Shown: one piece after another, positions 41,474 through 51,160 of the stretch
Position numbering within the stretch: the first letter of the stretch is position 1
Layout: each line of letters opens with the position of its first letter
Assembly: GCA_963663135.2 (NCBI GenBank)
Contig: CAXXRM010000005.1
Span: 1-64,000, forward strand
DNA length: 64,000 nucleotides
Reading direction: 5' to 3'
DNA from: Io17-Chloro-G2 sp963663135
GTDB taxonomy: Bacteria > Chloroflexota > Dehalococcoidia > Lucifugimonadales > UBA3495
Made by a program: the position numbers and the translations under genes
Notes under the pieces: model-generated
What the model was told of the DNA's origin: nothing
Database searches by the model: none
The model's input: only the letters and a program-made list of their open reading frames with translations

Positions 41474-44128
41474 ATGGTTTCTATTTCTTTCGATAAAGTC
41501 GTCCTTTCCAACGGCCTGGAGGTCATCCTCCATCAGGACCACACCATCCCCTTGGCGGCCGTAAACGTTTGGTACCATGTGGGGTCCAAGGATGAGGAGC
41601 AGGGACGGACCGGCTTCGCCCATCTCTTCGAGCACGTGATGTTCGAAGGTTCCAAGCACCACAACAGCAGCCATTTTGAACCCTTGCAAAAGGCCGGAGC
41701 GAACCTGAACGGTTCCACGACCCAGGACCGGACGAATTACTGGGAGGACGTGCCATCCAACTACCTGGAGTTGGCGCTCTGGTTGGAAGCCGATCGCATG
41801 GGGTTCTTGCTGGAAGCCTTGGACCAGCAGAGATTCGACATTCAGCGAGACGTTGTAAAGAATGAACGGCGGCAGTCCTACGAAAACCGTCCTTACGGAA
41901 TGGCCCATTGGAACATTCAGGACGCCCTGTTCCCGGCGCCGCATCCCTACCACTGGATGACCATCGGCTCGCAGGAAGACCTGGACGCCGCCAGCCTGGA
42001 CGACGTAAAGGACTTCTTCCGGCGGTTCTATTCCCCGTCCAACAGCAGCCTGTCCATCGCCGGCGACTTTGAGAAGGAGCGCGCCATGGACCTGGTGGAG
42101 CGCTACTTTGGCAATCTGCCGCCGGGGCCGCCCCTCTCCCGGCTGGGGCGCCACGATTCGGCGCTGGCCGGCCGTGTTGAGTTGGAAATGCGGGACAAAG
42201 TTACCCTGCCCCGGCTGTACATCGCCTGGCCCACTCCACCAGACATGGACCCCGATGACGCTCCCTTGGACGTGTTCCAGGCCGTGCTGTCCGACGGCCT
42301 CAGTTCCCGCCTTCATCGCACCTTGGTCTATGAAAAGCAGATCGCCCAGAGCGTGGGTATTCGGTACCACCCCGCGGAGATTGCCGGCCAGTTCGTGGTC
42401 CAGGTAACCCCCGCGGAAGGGCACTCGCTGGAGGAGGTGGAAGCCGCCACCGATGCAGTGTTGGAGCGGGCCCGCCAGGAACCCCCAACTGCCGGTGAAA
42501 TGGACCGGGTGAGAAACCGTGTCGAAGCCAGCCACTACCGCCAGCTAACGCGTATCGGCGGGTTCGGCGGCCGGGCCGACCAGCTAAACCACTATAACGT
42601 CCTCTCCCACAATCCCGACCTGATTAACACCGGCCTTGAGCGATACATGGCCGTGCAAAGCGAGGACGTGCTGCGCGTGGCCCAAACGGCCTTGGGCCAC
42701 CGCCAGGTGCGCCTCCGCGTGTACCCGGAAAGCCAGTTCAAGGCTTCCACCGTTCCCGTAGACCGCACGGTGATGCCCCCCGCGCAACCCGAGCCCGCCT
42801 TCACTCCCCCAACTCCGAACCATAGAAAGCTCGACAATGGTCTGGAAATCGTGGTGGTAGAAAAGAAGGAAATGCCGGTGGTGACGCTGGGCGTGTTCCT
42901 GAAGGGCGGTGCGACCGATGACCCCCTGGACAAACCCGGCCTGGCCAGTTTCACTGCTCAAATGCTCCAGGAAGGCGCCGGAACCCGGTCCAGTCAAGAC
43001 CTGGCGATTGCGTTCGAGTTCATCGGCGCCCGCCTTTCCACCGACGCCCGAAGGGAATACGTTTCCCTGGCCACCGAAACCATGTCCAAGCACTGGCCCA
43101 CCGCGCTGGAGCTTATTGCCGAAGTTGCCCAGAATCCCACCTTTCCGCAGCACGAGATTGACCGGGTCAAGCGAGAGCACCTGACCGACCTCCGACGGGG
43201 CAAGGACGAGGCCAACGTAATAGCCGATCGGTTGGCGTCCGCCCTGGTATTTGAGCCGCATTCCGGGTACGACCACCCGTTGGACGGAACCGAGTCCTCG
43301 GTGGAATCCTTCACCAGGGAGGACATCAAAGGTCATTTTGACCGCACCTACGGGCCCGGTGATGCCACCCTGATCGTGGTGGGGGATGTAACCCCTGACC
43401 AGGTGCAGCAACATGCGTCGGCGGCTCTGGGCGACTGGCCGGCCAACAACCCCGCTGCGAAACAGTCATCCCATGCCGCTGATGCCGGGAGCCCCGAAAC
43501 TACCATATTCCTAGTGGACCGGCCCGGCTCGGCCCAATCGGTAATCCGGGCAATCCAGACCACGGTCCCCAGAAGCCATCCCGATTACTTTGGGTTGACC
43601 CTGCTCAACTACTCCTTCGGCGGCCAGTTCTCCGCCCGCCTTAACCAAAACTTACGACAGGACAAGGGCTACAGCTACGGCTACCATTCGGCGATTCATT
43701 GGTACAAAAACCGCTCCATGTGGACCGCCGGCGGAAGCGTTCAGACGGCGGTAACCAGGGAAGCGTTGCAGGAAACCCTGAAGGAATTCGCCGAAATGCG
43801 GGCCTCGCGTCCGCTGACCAGCGAGGAGTTGAACGGCGCGAAAGCCGGCCTGCTGTTGGGTTACCCGGCCAGCTTCGAGCGCCCCGGGCTGGTGCTGAAC
43901 CACCTGCTCCAGTTGGTGCTCTTCGACCTTCCCGACGATTATTTCCGGGAGATGCCTTCCCGCATCGGAGCCGTCACCCTCCCCGACGTACATCGCATGG
44001 CCGTGGACCACCTGCAGACCGAGGGGCTGCAAATTCTGGTCGTCGGAGACCGGGAGGTCATCGAGCCCGGCCTGACCGAATTAGGAATCCCCCTGGTCCA
44101 CCTGGACGCAAACGGCAACCGGCTCTGA
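41474..44128 (+). CDS. M16 family zinc metallopeptidase, fused double-unit form
   Basis: 884 residues. M16 enzymes are clamshells of four related domains; here two pitrilysin halves are joined in one chain. The first half has the inverted zinc motif HLFEH (His50, Glu53, His54) in RTGFAHLFEHVMFEGS, with the third ligand likely Glu131 in VVKNERRQSYENRPYG, and PHPYHWMTIGS. The second half (from about residue 455, LDNGLEIVVVEKKEMPVVTL, GGATDDPLDKPGLASF) lacks HxxEH, so it is the inactive partner, and shows YSYGYHSAIHWYKNRSMW near the substrate-binding Arg/Tyr motif. No signal peptide is visible. Single-gene unit; ATG 41474. Confidence 0.9.
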   Translation: MVSISFDKVVLSNGLEVILHQDHTIPLAAVNVWYHVGSKDEEQGRTGFAHLFEHVMFEGSKHHNSSHFEPLQKAGANLNGSTTQDRTNYWEDVPSNYLELALWLEADRMGFLLEALDQQRFDIQRDVVKNERRQSYENRPYGMAHWNIQDALFPAPHPYHWMTIGSQEDLDAASLDDVKDFFRRFYSPSNSSLSIAGDFEKERAMDLVERYFGNLPPGPPLSRLGRHDSALAGRVELEMRDKVTLPRLYIAWPTPPDMDPDDAPLDVFQAVLSDGLSSRLHRTLVYEKQIAQSVGIRYHPAEIAGQFVVQVTPAEGHSLEEVEAATDAVLERARQEPPTAGEMDRVRNRVEASHYRQLTRIGGFGGRADQLNHYNVLSHNPDLINTGLERYMAVQSEDVLRVAQTALGHRQVRLRVYPESQFKASTVPVDRTVMPPAQPEPAFTPPTPNHRKLDNGLEIVVVEKKEMPVVTLGVFLKGGATDDPLDKPGLASFTAQMLQEGAGTRSSQDLAIAFEFIGARLSTDARREYVSLATETMSKHWPTALELIAEVAQNPTFPQHEIDRVKREHLTDLRRGKDEANVIADRLASALVFEPHSGYDHPLDGTESSVESFTREDIKGHFDRTYGPGDATLIVVGDVTPDQVQQHASAALGDWPANNPAAKQSSHAADAGSPETTIFLVDRPGSAQSVIRAIQTTVPRSHPDYFGLTLLNYSFGGQFSARLNQNLRQDKGYSYGYHSAIHWYKNRSMWTAGGSVQTAVTREALQETLKEFAEMRASRPLTSEELNGAKAGLLLGYPASFERPGLVLNHLLQLVLFDLPDDYFREMPSRIGAVTLPDVHRMAVDHLQTEGLQILVVGDREVIEPGLTELGIPLVHLDANGNRL

Positions 44129-44633
44129 CCGCGCGGCGTCAGGCAGGGCAACTCCATTCAAACGTGACGGGCAAGTCTTCTATCCAAGCCGATGCCTAAC
44201 CGCCTGTCACCCAGATGCGCCCGCGTCCCGTCATTCTCGCCGCAGCGGGAATCCAGAGCCCCCGCACCCCGCCATCGTCATTCTCGCTGCAGCGGGAATC
44301 CAGAGCCCTGGTTGTCTTAAACCAGATATGGGTGTGCGGGAGTGGTCCGGGTGGAACGTCTGCCCCAGTTCCCGACGCGTCTTCGTTGCCATGACCGTGT
44401 TGGCGCATAGTCAGGGCTCTGGATTCCCGCTGCGGCGAGAATGACGGGGCTGGGGGGCGTTTTCACCGCCGATATTGCCGAGGACGCCGAGATGTTTGGG
44501 TAAAACGGACCCAAACCAAAGAAACTCTGCGCTCTCTGCGGTCGAAAGGGCACTGGATTCCCGCTACGGCGACCGACACGATTCCCCTCGCTAAACGAAG
44601 CGTAATACCGGACACCGTTGCAGTTAAAATCAA
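44129..44633. repeat. R elements: solo arm plus full copy; CGCAGAG-type repeat
   Basis: A solo arm at 44229-44262 is followed by a full copy 44276-44447 with arms CGTCATTCTCGCTGCAGCGG and CGCTGCGGCGAGAATGACG and the core in the reversed orientation (GGGTGTGCGGGAGTGGTCCG). After it, 44465-44545 holds CTCTGCGCTCTCTGCGG-like low-complexity sequence, and another partial inverted arm at 44546-44572. No gene. Confidence 0.7.
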
Positions 44634-45896
44634 CTACCCCGGCGGCCTTTCCCCCAGGACGATCTCCAGGTCGACGGTGGCCCGGTTTCGATAGACCTCC
44701 ATCTCCACCGTCTGTCCGGCCTGCAAGTCCTGGCGCAAAAGCCGCAGCACGTCGGTCACCGTGGCGGTCTGCTTGCCGTCCAGAGATAAGATGATGTCTC
44801 CCGGCAGCACCCCGGCCCGGTGGGCCGGAGTTCCCGGACCCACGCCGGAAACCACCGCTCCTTCCCGGAAAGGCAGGTTGAATCGCGCGACTGCCTCCGC
44901 CGAAAGGTCATTCAAGCCAACACCCATGTAGGCCCATTTAACCCGTCCCTGGTTGATCAACTGGGTGGAGACCTGGGCGGCGGTTTCCATGTTTACGGCA
45001 AAGCCAATGCCCTCGACCGGCAGACTCCGCCCAAAACTGGACCTCAGGACCGCCGTGTTGATGCCCACGATTTCTCCCCGCAGGTTGATCAGCGGCCCGC
45101 CCGAGTTGCCCGCGTTCATCACCGTATCCGTCTGGATCAGGTCGTTTAGGGTCGTTCCGCCGATCGCCTCCCGGGACCTGCCTAGGGCCGAAACCACGCC
45201 AACGGTTACGGTAGGTCCGCCTGGAAGGGCCAGCGCGTTGCCGATGGCAATGACCCATTCACCCACCCTGACTTCGATGTCGCTGGTCAACGGTAGGAAA
45301 CTGTAGTCACCTGGCGGAAGCCTCAAAACCGCCAGGTCGGACAGCCGATCGGTCCCCACCAGCTCGGCGTCCAGAAGCGTCCCGTCGTCGAGGGTGATAA
45401 TCACCTCCTGAGCGTCCTCAACGACGTGATTGTTGGTCAATACGAACCCATCCTTGGTAATAATTACCCCGGTGCCGGTAGACGGCCGGGTTTGACGACC
45501 GAAGGCGCCAATATTAACTACCTCGGCCAACACCGAAACCACCGCCGGACGCGCCCGTTCCACGGTGTCGGCCACGTTGGGCAATTGCAACACCGGCTCT
45601 AAAGGAGGTTCGCCCGGCGGGGTAGTCTGGACGGGTTCGGGTGTATCCGCGGGCGCCACGGTCGGTTCCTCCGGGACAGCCTCACGCCCGGTTGTCGGCA
45701 ACCGGGAAACGACCGGGGGATTTGGTGTTTCCACGGCAGGCGGTTCCGGCTTCTCTTGTGTGGACACCGCAACGCTGGGAGTATCAGCAGCCAGGGTTTC
45801 GGGTTCGCCGGGAGCCGCCCCGCCCGAGCAGGCGAGGCATAACCAGAAAAGGGCAACAACCATGACCCACAGCCGAGTGAACTTGCCCCCAATCAT
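44634..45896 (-). CDS. HtrA/DegP-like trypsin family (S1C) lipoprotein protease with PDZ domain
   Basis: 420 residues. ATG 45896 gives a clean lipoprotein signal (MIGGKFTRLWVMVVALFWLC, lipobox LAC, Cys23), so I use it instead of GTG 45920. A Pro/Thr-rich linker follows. The protease domain shows GVIITKDGFVLTNNHVVEDA (His), LSDLAVLRLPPGD (Asp), and MNAGNSGGPLINLRGEIVGI (Ser in GNSGG), a full catalytic triad. A C-terminal PDZ domain (GPGTPAHRAGVLPGDIILSL) is present. The enzyme would act in the envelope to degrade misfolded proteins, anchored to the membrane. The next gene upstream is separated by a tandem repeat array. Confidence 0.9.
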   Translation of the reverse strand: MIGGKFTRLWVMVVALFWLCLACSGGAAPGEPETLAADTPSVAVSTQEKPEPPAVETPNPPVVSRLPTTGREAVPEEPTVAPADTPEPVQTTPPGEPPLEPVLQLPNVADTVERARPAVVSVLAEVVNIGAFGRQTRPSTGTGVIITKDGFVLTNNHVVEDAQEVIITLDDGTLLDAELVGTDRLSDLAVLRLPPGDYSFLPLTSDIEVRVGEWVIAIGNALALPGGPTVTVGVVSALGRSREAIGGTTLNDLIQTDTVMNAGNSGGPLINLRGEIVGINTAVLRSSFGRSLPVEGIGFAVNMETAAQVSTQLINQGRVKWAYMGVGLNDLSAEAVARFNLPFREGAVVSGVGPGTPAHRAGVLPGDIILSLDGKQTATVTDVLRLLRQDLQAGQTVEMEVYRNRATVDLEIVLGERPPG

Positions 45897-45940
45897 TTGT
45901 TCCCAATGCGGCACGTTCACTGCCTCGTTAGGCGGAGTTA

Positions 45941-46924
45941 CTATGAAAATAGGCCATTTTCTTACTCATGTGCCGCCTGAAAGACCCCCCGTCATTCTCC
46001 CCGCAGCGGGAATCCAGAGCCCTTTCCATGCGCCGATACGCTTAAGACAACGGGGAAACGCCCGGTGTAGGCATGCCGAACCCCTCTCGTTGTCCTCTCC
46101 CCATGACCCGGCCCTGGACACCAGCAAGACGGCGGATGGGTCTGGCGAATACCGCAACACCGACGCTTTGATCTAATCGGCTCCCGCAACTATGAAAACA
46201 GGTCATTTTCATACTCATGTGTGGCCGAAAAGACCACCCGTCATTCTCGCCGCAGCGGGAATCCAGAGCCCCTTCCATGCGCTGACCTGCTTGAGACAAC
46301 GGCGAAATGCCGGGTGTGGGATTGCCGCACCCCTCCCGTCGTCCTCTTCCCATGACCCGGTCCTGGACACCAGAAAGACGGAGGATTGGGCTGGCAAATT
46401 CCGCAACACCAACGCATTGATCTAATCGGCTCCCGCAACTATGAAAACAGGTCATTTTCATACTCATGTGTGGCCTGGAAAGGCCATCCGTCATTCTCGC
46501 CGCAGCGGGAATCCAGAGCCCTTTCCATGCGCCGACACGCTTATGACAACGGGGAAATGCCGGGTGTGGGATTGCCGCACCCCTCTCGTTTCCTCTCCAC
46601 ATGAACCGGCCCTGGACACCAGCAAGCCGGGGGATGGGGCTGGCGAATACCGCAACACCAACGCATTGATCTAATCGGCTCCCGCAACTATGAAAACAGG
46701 TCATTTTCATACTCATGTGTGGCCTGGAAAGGCCATCCGTCATTCTCGCCGCAGCGGGAATCCAGAGCCCCTTTCATGCGCTGACCTGCTTGAGACAACG
46801 GCGAAATGCCGGGTGTGGGCTTGCCGCACCCCTCTCGTCGTCCTCTCCCCATGACCCGGCCCTGGACACCAGCAAGCCGGGGGATGGGGCTGGCGAATAC
46901 CGCAACACCAGCACCTTGATCTAA
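45941..46924. repeat. 249-bp tandem repeat, four copies
   Basis: The sequence CTATGAAAATAGGCC/CTATGAAAACAGGTC occurs at 45941, 46190, 46439 and 46688, exactly 249 bases apart each time. Each unit runs ..CATTTTCATACTCATGTGTGG.., then an R-element arm (CATTCTCGCCGCAGCGGGAA), a unique middle with CCCGGCCCTGGACACC-like text, and ends GCATTGATCTAATCGGCTCC. Copies 2-4 are nearly identical; copy 1 is a little more diverged. No open frame is consistently coded. It is an amplified long form of the R element, between htrA and rph. Confidence 0.85.
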
Positions 46925-47129
46925 ACGGCTTCCGCTCGTCCCCCGATTTTACAAAACGTTTGCCCTGACCATCAGCCAACTACCACGGTTGGAGTGCCAC
47001 CGGAAATAAAACGTACCGGATCACGGTTAGCGGCCACCGGGTCACCTGGGCATTCCCGCTAGCGGCCTACCCGTTTCACTTGCCCGTTTGGAATGGCCCG
47101 TTTCACTCGCCCGTTTCAAATGGCGCGTT
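46925..47129. repeat. short tandem repeats next to the 3' end of rph
   Basis: At 47068-47138 a degenerate 14-15 base tandem motif occurs (CCCGTTTCACTTGCC, CCCGTTTGGAATGGC, CCCGTTTCACTCGCC, GCGTTTCAAATGGC). It abuts, and slightly overlaps, the 3' end of the RNase PH gene and may include its stop codon. No gene in the gap itself. Confidence 0.5.
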
Positions 47130-47852
47130 TCAAATGGCCCGGAGCGCCTCCCGCTGCGCCGCGAACATGCTCTCCAGGCCCCGGGAGGCCAGGGCCAGGA
47201 CCTCTTCCACCCGGCGGCTGGGGAAGGGATCGGCTTCAGAGGCGCCCTGAATTTCCACCACCTCTCCCCGGTCGGTAAGCACCACGTTAAAGTCCGCCTG
47301 AGCCGCAAAATCTTCCTCGTAGCACAGGTCCAGCGCCAACCCGTCTTGCAAAATCCCCACGCTGGTGGCGGCAACCGCGGTATGCAGAGGTATTCGTTTC
47401 AAGACCCGGTGGCGGACCAAAGTGTTCATGGCCAGGTACAGCGCCACAAATCCGCCGGAGATTGCGGCGGTACGGGTGCCTCCGTCGGCCATCAACACGT
47501 CGCAGTCAATAGTGACCGTCCGCTCTCCCAGGGCTTCCAAATCGGTTACGGCCCGCAACGCTCTGCCGATGAGCCGCTGGATTTCTTGAGACCGTCCGCT
47601 GATGCGTCCCGAATCCCTGTCCCTGGATGACCTGGTGGTCGTGGCGCGCGGGAGCATGTCGTATTCCGCCGTGACCCAACCCTTGCCCTGCCCGCGCAAA
47701 AACCCGGGGACCCGTTCTTCCAGGGATGCCGCGCAAAGCACCTGGGTGGACCCCAATTCGATCAACGCCGATCCTTCGGCAAACTTTTGGATCCCGGTAG
47801 TAATTTTGGTCGGTCGGGGTTCGTCCCAACGCCGTCCGTCGGATCGGTTCAA
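47130..47852 (-). CDS. rph: ribonuclease PH
   Basis: 240 residues from TTG 47852. RNase PH is a phosphate-dependent 3'-5' exoribonuclease that trims tRNA 3' ends. Motifs: RSDGRRWDEPRPTKITTGIQ, GSALIELGSTQVLCAASLEE, GWVTAEYDMLPRATTTRSSR (the conserved Arg pair), GRALRAVTDLEALGERTVTI, CDVLMADGGTRTAAISGGFV, and a C-terminal FNVVLTDRGEVVEIQGASEA. The fold is complete and of normal length. Single-gene unit. Confidence 0.93.
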   Translation of the reverse strand: MNRSDGRRWDEPRPTKITTGIQKFAEGSALIELGSTQVLCAASLEERVPGFLRGQGKGWVTAEYDMLPRATTTRSSRDRDSGRISGRSQEIQRLIGRALRAVTDLEALGERTVTIDCDVLMADGGTRTAAISGGFVALYLAMNTLVRHRVLKRIPLHTAVAATSVGILQDGLALDLCYEEDFAAQADFNVVLTDRGEVVEIQGASEADPFPSRRVEEVLALASRGLESMFAAQREALRAI

Positions 47853-48621
47853 ACTTTCACACCCTGCAGCGCCCAGTATCCGTCAATGCCCACAGCCAAT
47901 AAACACCGTCAACAACGCTTCTACCTAAGTATACAGTAACCCCGCAGCCAACCCCGGAGACAGTTTGCACGCGTGGAGGACCGGCCGCCCAAAGATTGAG
48001 ATGCAATACCCACCCCCACCACACCGGTCATTATTGTGAAAATAGGCCATCGTAGTCCCCATGTGTGGCCAGGACCAGGCCATCCGCCATTCTCGCCGCA
48101 ACGGGAATCCAGAGCCCTTTCCGTGAGCCACCACGTTTCTCCAAACGCAGGATGCTCCCCTTCGGGAATATCCGTTGACGGAACCGTGCCAAAGCAGGAA
48201 GGGTCCCCCGGATTCTCGTTGCGACGAGAATGGCGGATGGCCTTTCCAAACCCACCCATTAAGTCAAAAGTAGCCTATTTCCATAGTAATCCAAGCCCTT
48301 TGGTTAGGAATGACGTTCACCCACACACGGATTTTCGCCCCCCACCCCCGCCATTCTCGCCGCAGCGGGAATCCAGAGCCCATTCCGTGAGCCACCACGC
48401 TCCTCCAAACGCAGGATGCTCCGCCTCGGGTGTGCCGGTTGAGGTAACCGTGCCGGCGCAGGAAGAGCCCTCCGGATTCCTGTTGCGAAGAGAATGAGCG
48501 GGGGTGGGGCTGCGCCCCTACCCTAACCCCCGCCCATCCGCTGGAGATAGGACTCTTCCCCGGCTGGGCAAACGACGTGAAATCAGGATCACCCCGGGCA
48601 TCTCCCCCCGTCAGCAGTCAC
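47853..48621. repeat. long-form R element with about 65-bp inverted repeats, plus a second copy
   Basis: The element from about 48032 to 48290 has its arms extended beyond the usual 35 bp: left GAAAATAGGCCATCGTAGTC .. AGGCCATCCGCCATTCTCGC, right GCGACGAGAATGGCGGATGG followed by CTATTTCCATAGTAAT. So the full element here is about 255 bp and shows that the ATGAAAATAGGCC sequence is its terminal part. A second, shorter copy lies at 48345-48500 (CATTCTCGCCGCAGCGGGAA .. TTCCTGTTGCGAAGAGAATG). No gene. Confidence 0.65.
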
Positions 48622-51105
48622 TCAATCGGTCCTGACCCACAATTCCTTGCCGTCGGTGATCAACTCGATGCTCCCGTCGCGGTCGGTCCGGAAGATGTTT
48701 TCCCGGCCGACAAACTCCTCCAGGCGCGCGAGCACCCCTTGGGCCGGGTGCCCGTACGGGTTGCCCGCCCCCACGGAAATGACCGCCATGTCCGGGTCTA
48801 CCGCCGTCAAAAATCCCATCGTGGAAGACGTTTGGCTGCCATGGTGCGCCACCTTCAACACGTTGCTGGCCAAGATTGCCCCGCTCTGGGTCATACGGGC
48901 CTCGGCTTCAGCTTCGATGTCCGAAGCCATCAATATGCTAACCTCCCCGTAAACCAGGCGAAACGCCACCGCGTTGTTGTTAAAGTCTTCCCCGGGAAAC
49001 CTTTGCCCCTCCGGTTGTGGGTTTAACACCTCCAACGTCAACCCGGGCTCCAGCGTGATGCGGTAGCCGTACATTACCGGAATTGCGTCCACGCCGGACC
49101 GATCCAAAGCCGCCGCCCATTGGGCATACAACCCGGATCCGGGGTGATTGACGCCATACATAATCCCACCCACGTTGAGCCGTTCCAGAATTTCCAGCAG
49201 CCCGCGGCTATGGTCCGCGTCGAGATGGGTCATAACCACCACGTCGATGCTCCGGTCTCCCCGGGGGATCAGGTCCATCAAACTTCGCATTGCGTCGCTT
49301 GAACCCGCCCCTCCGTCCACCAGCACCTGCCTGCCCGTGGGTGTAACGATGAGCGCGCTATCGCCCTGCCCCACGTCCAGGAAATGAACGTGTAGTTTGC
49401 CGTCGGAACCACCCAGGACCTCCCCCCAAACCAGGACACCGACCCCAACAGCCAACCCGCCCAACACCAGTCCAATCCGGGTCAATGTCCCGACAGGAGA
49501 CCCCGCGGCGGTCCTGGACAAATCCGCGTTTGGCTCCGGGCGCGGGTCGGGCTTCCAACCGGCGGCCCGCGCAATCCTCCGCAACCCGCCGGGCACCAGG
49601 GTCAGCTCCGCCAACAACCCGTACCAGGCCGCCAGCAGAGGCAGTCCCACCCAGGACCCGGAAACGGTCCAATGGGGCATCCAGCCAACCAGTTTCACCA
49701 GGTAGGCCAGGGGCATCCACGTGATCCAACCCACCACCTGTCCTGCTACGGGGTGGACCAATCCCAGCAGCGCCGTAAACATGGCTCCCACCAGGGCGAT
49801 TGGCAGCGCCGGAAGAGCCAGCATGGTAGCCGGGATTCCCATCAGCGGAATTTGACGGAAATAAAATGCCACCAGCGGCCAGGTCGCCAGGGTAGCCGCG
49901 AGGGAAACCAGCCCGGCCGTCGCCAATGCGGTCAACAATGAGGCAAGCCACGGGTACCTCCCCAATCCGCCGCCGGTCACCTTCCGGGTGATCATTTCGG
50001 CAAGCCCGGGCTGCAACGGCACGGCCAGCGCTATCCCGGCCACGGCCGCGAAGCTAAGTTGAAACGACACCTGGGTCATGACCTCTGGCTGCAGCCCTGC
50101 CATCACCGCCGCCGCTAACGCCAATGCGGGCAAAATGCGGCTGGGCCGTCCCAGTGCCCAACCGGCAAGTAAAATCGAGCCCATTATCGCGGCGCGGGTG
50201 ACCGAAACCGGTAGCCCGCCCACCAGCGCATAACCCCAGATGGCCGCCAGGGGGAGCAATACGTAGACCGGCGAGCGGCGGCCCCAGGCCCAACCCGCAA
50301 ACCCCAATACCAGCAACAACAAGACCCCCACGTGCAGTCCTGAAACCGCCAGCAGGTGGCTCGTGCCGGTCTGGCGGAAGTCCTCCATCAAGTCCGGTGG
50401 GAAGTCTCCCCGCAGCCCCAACAGAATCGCCAGGGCCAGGGAGGAATGGGGTTCCGGAAGGCTGTCGTTCAGGCTGTCGGCCAGACGGTGGCGGAATTTG
50501 AACAGCCAGCCCCGCCACCGGGGCAGCGTCCGGCCCTCAAAGCCCGCGTCAACCGCCGCTTCCCGGCTGCCAAGCACCCCGGATATGCCCCTGGAAGCCA
50601 GGTATGCCGGGTAGTCGAAATCCTGAACGGGTTTGGGACGCATCAACTGGCCGGAAATATCCAACCGGTCGCCGTAGGAAAAAAAGGGCGGCCGGCGGCG
50701 TTGGACCAGTTCGTCCGGTGGTTGCGCGTATACCAACACGCGGGACGGCAGCGGCAGCTGCGTCGAACCCTGTCCCCGGTCAACGGTATCAACAATCAGG
50801 ACAAATCTAACCGATGCTCCCACCATTTCCGGGTCGTTTCCAATCCATCCGGCAACGGTCACCGATTGCGAGTCCTGTACCGTTAACTCCGGGACCGGCT
50901 GCTCGGTTGCTTCCACCCGCCACCAGGCCAGCAGCAGCAAGGCCATCATGGCAATCGGCATCACCGGCCGGCGATTCAACCGGAAAAGAAGTCCCAACGG
51001 TAAGGAGGCGGCAAAGAGGAGCAGAAGGGCCATCGGCCGGGCGTCCGCCAGAATCCCCAGGACCAACCCTGCCAGCCAGGCCGCGGCCAGGAATACCAGC
51101 GTCAT
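48622..51105 (-). CDS. comEC: ComEC/Rec2-family DNA-uptake competence protein
   Basis: 827 residues from ATG 51105. ComEC forms the inner-membrane channel for single-stranded DNA in natural transformation. N-terminal helices and an OB-like segment (SQSVTVAGWIGNDPEMVGAS) are followed by the competence domain with GTSHLLAVSGLHVGVLLLLV and VGGLPVSVTRAAIMGSILLA (about residues 235-310), then a C-terminal metallo-beta-lactamase-like domain: LHVHFLDVGQGDSALIVTPT, LVDGGAGSSD, MTHLDADHSRGLLEIL, LLKVAHHGSQTSS-like VLKVAHHGSQTSSTMGFL. All three regions are present. It lies just downstream of comEA on the same strand. Confidence 0.9.
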   Translation of the reverse strand: MTLVFLAAAWLAGLVLGILADARPMALLLLFAASLPLGLLFRLNRRPVMPIAMMALLLLAWWRVEATEQPVPELTVQDSQSVTVAGWIGNDPEMVGASVRFVLIVDTVDRGQGSTQLPLPSRVLVYAQPPDELVQRRRPPFFSYGDRLDISGQLMRPKPVQDFDYPAYLASRGISGVLGSREAAVDAGFEGRTLPRWRGWLFKFRHRLADSLNDSLPEPHSSLALAILLGLRGDFPPDLMEDFRQTGTSHLLAVSGLHVGVLLLLVLGFAGWAWGRRSPVYVLLPLAAIWGYALVGGLPVSVTRAAIMGSILLAGWALGRPSRILPALALAAAVMAGLQPEVMTQVSFQLSFAAVAGIALAVPLQPGLAEMITRKVTGGGLGRYPWLASLLTALATAGLVSLAATLATWPLVAFYFRQIPLMGIPATMLALPALPIALVGAMFTALLGLVHPVAGQVVGWITWMPLAYLVKLVGWMPHWTVSGSWVGLPLLAAWYGLLAELTLVPGGLRRIARAAGWKPDPRPEPNADLSRTAAGSPVGTLTRIGLVLGGLAVGVGVLVWGEVLGGSDGKLHVHFLDVGQGDSALIVTPTGRQVLVDGGAGSSDAMRSLMDLIPRGDRSIDVVVMTHLDADHSRGLLEILERLNVGGIMYGVNHPGSGLYAQWAAALDRSGVDAIPVMYGYRITLEPGLTLEVLNPQPEGQRFPGEDFNNNAVAFRLVYGEVSILMASDIEAEAEARMTQSGAILASNVLKVAHHGSQTSSTMGFLTAVDPDMAVISVGAGNPYGHPAQGVLARLEEFVGRENIFRTDRDGSIELITDGKELWVRTD

Positions 51106-51160
51106 AGCGACGCTGCGATGGACAATCCGGGTTCGTAGCGGAAAAGCAACCGGTAACGGG

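Noticed and set aside
45941..46924. Regularly spaced repeats reminiscent of a CRISPR array
   Set aside because: The unit is 249 bp, nearly identical over its whole length, without short repeats separated by unique spacers, and no cas genes are nearby.
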